A stretch of DNA of 19,173 bases from VRUE01 sp040508545 (GTDB lineage Bacteria; Actinomycetota; Thermoleophilia; Solirubrobacterales; 70-9). Shown one piece after another: positions 14,453-19,173 of this stretch. The position numbers and the translations under genes are program-made. The stretch is taken from NCBI GenBank assembly GCA_040508545.1, contig JBEVMR010000113.1:1-19173 (forward strand), written 5' to 3'. The notes under the pieces are model-generated. The model saw only the letters and a list, made by a program, of their open reading frames with translations, was not told where the DNA came from and did not search any database. How positions within the stretch are numbered: the first letter of the stretch is position 1; each line of letters begins with the position of its first letter.

Positions 14453-16603
14453 ATGACTCGTATCCGCCAGCAGAACGTGACCGCAGCGCAGTGGAGCTCC
14501 AACGGCGAGGCGCTTGGCGCACTCGACCTGACCCTGCCCGAGAACGACCCCTTCGGCGCCAACGTCTTCTCCGTCGGCGTGCAGCGGGAAAGGCTGCCCG
14601 CCGACGTCTTCGAGAAGCTTCAGGCGACCCTCGCCGACGGCGAGGCGCTCGACCCCAGCCTCGCCGACGCCGTCGCCGAGGCGATGAAGGAGTGGGCGCT
14701 GGAGAACGGCGCGACCCACTTCACCCACATGTTCCAGCCGCTGACCGGCTCGACCGCAGAGAAGCACGACTCCTTCTTCGACCCCGGCGAGGAGGGCACG
14801 GCGCTGGCCGGCTTCTCGGGCAAGGAGCTGATCCAGGGGGAGCCCGACGCCTCCTCCTTCCCCACCGGCGGCGTCCGCGCCACCTTCGAGGCGCGCGGCT
14901 ACACCGCCTGGGACCCGACCTCCCCCGCCTTCATCCTCGAGAACCCGAACGGGGCGCTGCTCTGCATCCCGACCGCGTTTGCCTCCTGGACCGGCGAGGC
15001 GCTCGACGGCAAGATCCCGCTGCTGCGCTCGATGGACGCCCTCTCCCGCTCTGCCATCAAGGCGCTGCGGCTGCTCGGCGACGAGGACAGCAAGCGCGTC
15101 TTCACCACCGTCGGCGCCGAGCAGGAGTACTTCCTGATCGACGAGCAGTACTTCTTCGAGCGCCCCGACCTGATCTCCACCGGCCGCACCCTGTTCGGCG
15201 CCAAGCCGCCGAAGGGCCACGAGCTCGACGACCACTACTTCGGCTCGATCCCGGAGCGAGTGCTCGCCTGCATGCTCGAGGCCGAGCTGGAGATGCGCAA
15301 GCTCGGCATCCCGGTCAAGACCCGCCACAACGAGGTAGCGCCGGCGCAGTACGAGATCGCGCCGGTGTTCGAGAACTCGAATGTCGGCTCCGACCACCAG
15401 CAGCTGATGATGCAGGTGCTGGAAAGTGTCGCCCGCCGCTACGGGCTCGTCTGCCTGCTGCACGAGAAGCCCTTCGCCGGCGTCAACGGCTCGGGCAAGC
15501 ACAACAACTGGTCGATGGGGACCGACACCGGCTCCAACCTGCTCGACCCGGGCAAGACGCCCGCCGACAACATCCATTTCCTCTTCTTCTGCGCCGCGGT
15601 GATCCAGGCGGTCAACAAGCACCAGGGGCTGCTGCGCGCCTCGGTCGCCAACATCGGCCAGGACCACCGCCTGGGCGCCAACGAGGCGCCGCCGGCGATC
15701 ATCTCGATCTTCCTCGGCGGTGAGCTGGAGAAGGTGTTCGAGGCGATCGCCACCGGCGAAGGTGACCCGAACACGCCGGCCTCCTTCCTCGAGCTGGGAG
15801 CGACGGTGCTGCCCTCGCTGCCGATGCACGGCGGTGACCGCAACCGCACCTCGCCGTTTGCCTTCACCGGCAACAAATTCGAGTTCCGGGCCCTGGGATC
15901 GAGCATGTCGCTCGCCTTCCCCAACACCGTGCTCAACACGATCGCGGCCGAGGCGATCGACGAGCTGGCCGACAAGCTGGAGGCGAAGACCTCCGGCGGC
16001 GCCGACGTCGCCGAGGCCGTGATCGAGGTCGTCAAGGAGTCCTACGCGGCGAACAAGCAGGTCTGCTTCGGCGGCGACAACTACGACGAGGCCTGGCACG
16101 CGGAGGCCGAGCAGCGCGGGTTGAAGAACCTGCGCACGACGCCCGACGCGCTGCCCGAGGTGCTCGCAGAGCAGACGGTCGCCGCCTTCGAGAAGTACGA
16201 GGTGCTCTCCAAGCGCGAGCTGGAGTCGCGCTACGAGGTCTGGATCGAGCAGTACGCGCTCCGCGCCAACATCGAGGCGGAGACCACGCACTCGATCGCG
16301 AAGACGATGATCCTGCCGGCGGCACTGCGCTACATGGCCCTGATCAACGAGTCCGGTGTCGCGGCAGGCGTGGCGGGCGAGGTCAAGACGACCCTCGAAG
16401 CGCTCGGCGAGTCGCTCGCCGAGCTGGAGGCGGCCAACGCCTACCCCGACGACCTCGAGGGCCTCGACCTGGCGATCCACGCCCGCGACGGGCAGATCGC
16501 CGCGATGGGCAAAGTCCGCGAGGCAGCCGACAAGCTGGAGAAGATCGTCGCCGACGACCTCTGGCCGCTGCCCAAGTATGAGGAGATGCTCTTCATCAAG
16601 TAG
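14453..16603 (+). CDS. glnN: Type III glutamine synthetase
   Basis: Makes glutamine from glutamate, ammonia and ATP. The 716 residues and the N-terminal sequence THFTHMFQPLTGSTAEKHDSF are diagnostic of the GSIII family (about 700-730 residues), not the 440-470-residue GSI typical of actinomycetes. Catalytic-core motifs include VGAEQEYFLID (220-230, metal-binding Glu223/Glu225) and NGSGKHNNWSMGT (345-357, with His350). GSIII lacks the GSI adenylylation tyrosine, so control must be at transcription or by effectors. ATG 14453 follows GAGGGA at 14436-14441. The gene is alone on its transcript, with a palindrome-rich leader and a large structured 3' region. Together with amt and PII at the other end of the window it completes an ammonium uptake, sensing and assimilation set. 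Confidence 0.96.
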   Translation: MTRIRQQNVTAAQWSSNGEALGALDLTLPENDPFGANVFSVGVQRERLPADVFEKLQATLADGEALDPSLADAVAEAMKEWALENGATHFTHMFQPLTGSTAEKHDSFFDPGEEGTALAGFSGKELIQGEPDASSFPTGGVRATFEARGYTAWDPTSPAFILENPNGALLCIPTAFASWTGEALDGKIPLLRSMDALSRSAIKALRLLGDEDSKRVFTTVGAEQEYFLIDEQYFFERPDLISTGRTLFGAKPPKGHELDDHYFGSIPERVLACMLEAELEMRKLGIPVKTRHNEVAPAQYEIAPVFENSNVGSDHQQLMMQVLESVARRYGLVCLLHEKPFAGVNGSGKHNNWSMGTDTGSNLLDPGKTPADNIHFLFFCAAVIQAVNKHQGLLRASVANIGQDHRLGANEAPPAIISIFLGGELEKVFEAIATGEGDPNTPASFLELGATVLPSLPMHGGDRNRTSPFAFTGNKFEFRALGSSMSLAFPNTVLNTIAAEAIDELADKLEAKTSGGADVAEAVIEVVKESYAANKQVCFGGDNYDEAWHAEAEQRGLKNLRTTPDALPEVLAEQTVAAFEKYEVLSKRELESRYEVWIEQYALRANIEAETTHSIAKTMILPAALRYMALINESGVAAGVAGEVKTTLEALGESLAELEAANAYPDDLEGLDLAIHARDGQIAAMGKVREAADKLEKIVADDLWPLPKYEEMLFIK

Positions 16604-16612
16604 TCCCGGGAC

Positions 16613-16752
16613 GGCGAGCGCTTGTGGCCCGCGGGTCCGGAGCTCCCGGCCCGCGGGTCCTGTCGGGGCAGGGGACCTACCGCCCTTCCGGTAGCTAACG
16701 CTTCCTCAGGGCGGTCCCCCCTGCCCCGCCACCCGCGGGAGGGGCGCTCGCC
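16613..16752. repeat. Large nested inverted-repeat region after glutamine synthetase
   Basis: Several arms nest symmetrically: GGCGAGCGC (16613-16621) with GCGCTCGCC (16744-16752); CCCGCGGGT (16628-16636) with ACCCGCGGG (16731-16739); CGGGGCAGGGG (16664-16674) with CCCCTGCCCCG (16718-16728); ACCGCCCT (16679-16686) with AGGGCGGT (16708-16715). A 13-base unit GGCCCGCGGGTCC occurs twice (16626-16638, 16648-16660). The whole could fold into one long rod. It probably ends glutamine synthetase transcription and that of the opposing collagen-like gene; a structured RNA is possible. Nothing else is seen in 16604-16797. Confidence 0.7.
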
Positions 16753-16797
16753 ACAGGCAACGAAGCGCGGGCGGGCTGCTTGATTCGGGTTAGCTGG

Positions 16798-17403
16798 TTA
16801 TCCGCTGGCGCAGATGGCGTAGACCTGTAGGTCTATTGAGGTGCCGCCGCCGGTGGTTTCCTCGTTGAAGAGTTGGACCGACCAGCCGGTTCCGCTGCCA
16901 TTAGGGCCGCTGAGCGAGACGGTGACGCTTCGCTGCTGGCCGTTTTGGGTTGGGTTGGTGCCGAGGTTCGTGCCGCCACCGATTACGCGTTTGCCGGCCG
17001 GGCAGCTGACGGTTTTGACTTCGCTGAGACCACGCATGCCGCCGCTGTTCTCGACGAAGACCCCTTCGAAGGTCTGGTTTACGACCTCGTAGCCGGAGAC
17101 GCCGCTGGCGCCGGTCGCGCCTTTGGCCCCCGCCTCTCCCCGTTGGCCTTTCTCGCCTTTCTGACCTTTCGGCCCCCTCGGCCCCTGATCGCCCTTGGGT
17201 CCCTGGGGCAGCTTGCCGAAGAGCCGGCAAGTGACTTTTTTGCCGCCGAGGACGTTGGTCGGGCACTTGACTTTGACTTTCGGTGCTTTCGAGACGCCCA
17301 CCCCTGAAGCCGCGAGGGAAATGGCCGAGATGCCCACGACAGCTGCTGCGGCGATGACCGCAACGACGGGTAGACGGCGTGCGCCGCTCGAGGGGATACG
17401 CAT
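16798..17403 (-). CDS. Secreted collagen-like protein
   Basis: Exported protein of 201 residues. Residues 1-32 are a signal/anchor segment. A small Cys-containing region (KCPTNVLGGKKVTCRLFG, C47 and C59) precedes twelve uninterrupted Gly-X-Y triplets (68-103), rich in GPK, GEK and GQK-type units that favour collagen triple helices. The C-terminal domain (105-201) looks beta-rich and has two further cysteines, C133 in SCPAGKRVIGGG and C198 near the end; it may be the trimerisation or binding head. Bacterial proteins of this form sit on the cell surface. ATG 17403 has AAGGAGG 4 nt upstream. It follows the phosphoesterase gene by 35 nt. Base composition is more T-rich than in neighbouring genes, suggesting a different history or low expression. 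Confidence 0.9.
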   Translation of the reverse strand: MRIPSSGARRLPVVAVIAAAAVVGISAISLAASGVGVSKAPKVKVKCPTNVLGGKKVTCRLFGKLPQGPKGDQGPRGPKGQKGEKGQRGEAGAKGATGASGVSGYEVVNQTFEGVFVENSGGMRGLSEVKTVSCPAGKRVIGGGTNLGTNPTQNGQQRSVTVSLSGPNGSGTGWSVQLFNEETTGGGTSIDLQVYAICASG

Positions 17404-17438
17404 CCTGCCTCCTTCGGTCGGGTTCGGTTACCGCGCCG

Positions 17439-18686
17439 TTACCCGCTTGGCAGCCCGTTTCCACCTCGCATCGGGTTCAGATCGGCCAAGAGTTCGAGCA
17501 GCCGGGGCTCGGGTTCTTCGTCGTCGATCACAACCGCGCTGCCCGGCCAGGCGTAGCGCAGGTAGCGGGCGTAGGCCTGGCGCGAGCCGAGGTCGGGCTC
17601 GTAGATCCAGGAGCCGGTGTTCCAGTACCGGGTGCGGGGATCCTCGCTGGAACGGACGGCGGCGAGCGGCTGATGGGTGTGGGCGAAGACGATCCGGTCG
17701 CTCTGCTCGCGCCAGCCGAGGTTCTCGACCACCTGGGCGAAGGCCGCGAGCGCGTGCTGGGACGGGTCGCTGGGCGAGACGACGCTGGCGGCCGGGTAGG
17801 CGGGGCGCGGCCAGGCTGCCTCGGGCGCCGGCTGCTCGCGGCGCTGGCGCTCGGCCTCGGCGCTGACCACTGCGTCGAAGTGCTCCTCGCTTGGCAACGC
17901 CTCGCCCGAAGCGGCGTCGCCGACACCGCGGTCGCGCAGCTCGGCGGTGAGGCGCTTGGCGCCCCGCGCCGGCAGACCCAGCGCCGAGCCGATCCGGCCG
18001 ACGCGCTGGACGGCGCGGAAGACGTTCTGCTGGGCGTGGGTTCCGTGCGGCATCTGCGCGGCGATGTAGAGCCACTCGGTGAGCAGGGTGATCACCGACT
18101 CGTAGTCCTCGACCGTCTTCGGCTGCTCCGGCCCGCCGGTGGCGATCGCCCACAGGGTCCTGGTCAGCAGCCGGTCCCCACGCGAGCCCGCCTGGCGCGC
18201 ATGCGGGTCGAGGTAGTGGCCGTGGGTGCAGAGCACGCCGGCGAAGCTGTAGGTGGGGTAGGCGATCTCGACCTCGATGCCCGGCAGGCGACGGGTGAGG
18301 AAGGAGCGGAAGAAGCCGGGCCCGACCCGGTCCGGGTCGTCGGCGAGCTTGCTGCCCTCGGCCGTCGGCGAGAGGCCCGAAGCCAGCTGAGCCTCGAGCC
18401 GGTTCTCGGCATCCCGGTGGACCAGGTGGTGGTCGTGGTTGCCGGCGAGGAAGACCAGCCGCTTGCCTGCCAGCTTCTCGGCGATCAGGCGCAGCAGGCC
18501 GTCAGAGGCGTCGACCGCATCCCCTACCGAGCCGAAGAGGAAGTCGAAGAGGTCGCCGAGGAAGATCAGCTCGTCGATCCCCTCCAGCGCCGGCGCCAGC
18601 CGTTCGAGGTAGAAGTCCTCGGCAAGCAGGTCCCGCCCGGTCCAGGCACCGAAGTGCGTGTCGGAGATGACGAGGGCCGCGCTCAA
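17439..18686 (-). CDS. Calcineurin-like metallophosphoesterase
   Basis: Cytosolic two-metal phosphoesterase of 415 residues. The motif series is complete: D9-T-H11 (ISDTHFG), G44-D45-LFD, G82-N-H-D85 (AGNHDHH), CTHGHYLDPHA and FAHTHQP. The early part resembles LpxH-type UDP-2,3-diacylglucosamine hydrolases, but the protein is far longer than LpxH (about 240 residues) because of a helical insertion after GHYLD carrying an Ala/Glu/Pro-rich stretch, so the substrate is unclear. The start is TTG at 18686, overlapping the P450 stop as TTGA; the first strand AALVISDTH begins at once, so little can be missing. No strong ribosome site is seen, which fits coupled translation after the P450 gene. Confidence 0.9.
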   Translation of the reverse strand: MSAALVISDTHFGAWTGRDLLAEDFYLERLAPALEGIDELIFLGDLFDFLFGSVGDAVDASDGLLRLIAEKLAGKRLVFLAGNHDHHLVHRDAENRLEAQLASGLSPTAEGSKLADDPDRVGPGFFRSFLTRRLPGIEVEIAYPTYSFAGVLCTHGHYLDPHARQAGSRGDRLLTRTLWAIATGGPEQPKTVEDYESVITLLTEWLYIAAQMPHGTHAQQNVFRAVQRVGRIGSALGLPARGAKRLTAELRDRGVGDAASGEALPSEEHFDAVVSAEAERQRREQPAPEAAWPRPAYPAASVVSPSDPSQHALAAFAQVVENLGWREQSDRIVFAHTHQPLAAVRSSEDPRTRYWNTGSWIYEPDLGSRQAYARYLRYAWPGSAVVIDDEEPEPRLLELLADLNPMRGGNGLPSG

Positions 18687-19173
18687 GCGCGGGACAGTAC
18701 CCGCATCTGCAGACCGCCCCGCGGCGAGAGGGTCGGCATCTGCCGCACCGTCATCGTGCGCCCGGGGAGGGCGTCGAGGCGCAGGCGCTGCAGCAGCATC
18801 GTCGCCACCAGCTTCACCTCGGTCTGCCCGAAGCGCTTGCCGATGCAGATCCGGGAGCCACCGCCGAACGGGATGTAGGCGCCGCGCGGCAGGGCGGTCT
18901 TGCGCTCGCGCTCGAACCGCTCCGGCTGGAACAGCTCGGGGTCGGGGAAGACCTCAGGAATCCGGTGGCTTGCCCAGGACGAGTAGTTGACGTAGGCGCC
19001 GTCGGGGACGTGGTAGCCCGCGAACTCGAACTCGCGGACCGCGCGCCGCGGCCCGACCCAGGCCGGCGGGTAGAGGCGGAGCGTCTCGTCGACCACCATC
19101 TCGAGGTACGGGAGCTCGCGCTCGAGCTGCTCGGCGCTCGGCGCCGCGCCCTCGAGGACGCTGTCCTGCTCGG
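18683..19173 (-). CDS. Cytochrome P450, C-terminal part (cut by window edge)
   Basis: Haem-thiolate monooxygenase fragment of 162 residues. The reading frame stays open to the right edge of the window (the segment before the internal Met at 19099 reads QLERELPYLEMVVDETLRLYP when translated), so the gene begins outside. Visible marks: ExxR in ETLRLYP, the PERF motif in LFQPERFERE, and the haem loop FGGGSRICIGKRFG with the cysteine ligand. The sequence resembles fatty-acid or terpene-type bacterial P450s of the CYP102/CYP110-like fold, but the substrate is unknown. The stop TGA overlaps the TTG start of the phosphoesterase. Confidence 0.95.
   Translation of the reverse strand, partial: EQDSVLEGAAPSAEQLERELPYLEMVVDETLRLYPPAWVGPRRAVREFEFAGYHVPDGAYVNYSSWASHRIPEVFPDPELFQPERFERERKTALPRGAYIPFGGGSRICIGKRFGQTEVKLVATMLLQRLRLDALPGRTMTVRQMPTLSPRGGLQMRVLSRA

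Noticed and set aside
14360..16480. 706-codon frame antisense to glutamine synthetase
   Set aside because: Length comes from codon bias; GSIII on the plus strand is certain.
16620..16760. CRISPR or integron attachment site
   Set aside because: Repeats are inverted and nested with no regular spacers, and no cas or integrase gene is near.

Overview
The window is high-GC actinobacterial-type DNA. The codon usage, GTG/TTG starts, a class III glutamine synthetase and the mix of cell-wall, iron and fatty-acid genes suggest a deep-branching actinomycete of the Thermoleophilia/Solirubrobacterales kind. That placement is inferred from gene content and was not computed. No mobile element, tRNA, rRNA or CRISPR array was seen. 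It looks like a chromosomal core-metabolism segment.

Layout, left to right. (1) 4-1892, minus: ammonium transporter amt followed by a PII protein, a tight nitrogen-sensing pair. (2) 2094-5765, plus: a control region with TTAGG/CCTAA palindromes, then an EfeO/imelysin-like lipoprotein and an FTR1/EfeU iron permease with a very large N-terminal domain. The permease end overlaps the next gene, a nucleoside phosphorylase (5599-6285), by 167 bases in another frame. (3) 6289-6654, minus: a small coiled-coil protein, convergent with the phosphorylase. (4) 6895-9165, plus: a secreted three-domain peptidoglycan hydrolase (lytic transglycosylase, degenerate M23, M15-like), followed by an uncharacterised Arg-rich protein ending at 10060. 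(5) 10056-10148: a nested inverted repeat that terminates two convergent genes. (6) 10144-13574, minus: a three-gene operon of a 3-hydroxyacyl-CoA dehydrogenase/enoyl-CoA hydratase fusion, a sirtuin and a HAD phosphatase. (7) 13696-14211, plus: a small secreted NlpC/P60-like hydrolase. (8) 14212-16603, plus: a palindrome-rich leader and the type III glutamine synthetase. (9) 16604-16797: a large structured GC-rich repeat. (10) 16798-19173, minus: a cytochrome P450 fragment cut by the window edge, a metallophosphoesterase and a secreted collagen-like protein.

Three functional themes stand out. Nitrogen assimilation consists of Amt import, PII sensing and glutamine synthetase at the two ends of the window. 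Iron uptake consists of the lipoprotein plus permease, without the usual EfeB peroxidase. Cell-envelope work consists of two peptidoglycan hydrolases and a collagen-like secreted protein. The beta-oxidation fusion sits with a sirtuin, which fits the general link between acyl-CoA metabolism and protein deacylation.

No wholly new multi-gene system is evident. The most unusual items are the hydrolase with an inactivated M23 domain, the long permease/phosphorylase overlap, the mirror-image terminator at 10056-10148, the adjoining palindromes before glutamine synthetase, the operator-like repeats before the iron genes, and a PII protein lacking the modifiable Tyr51.
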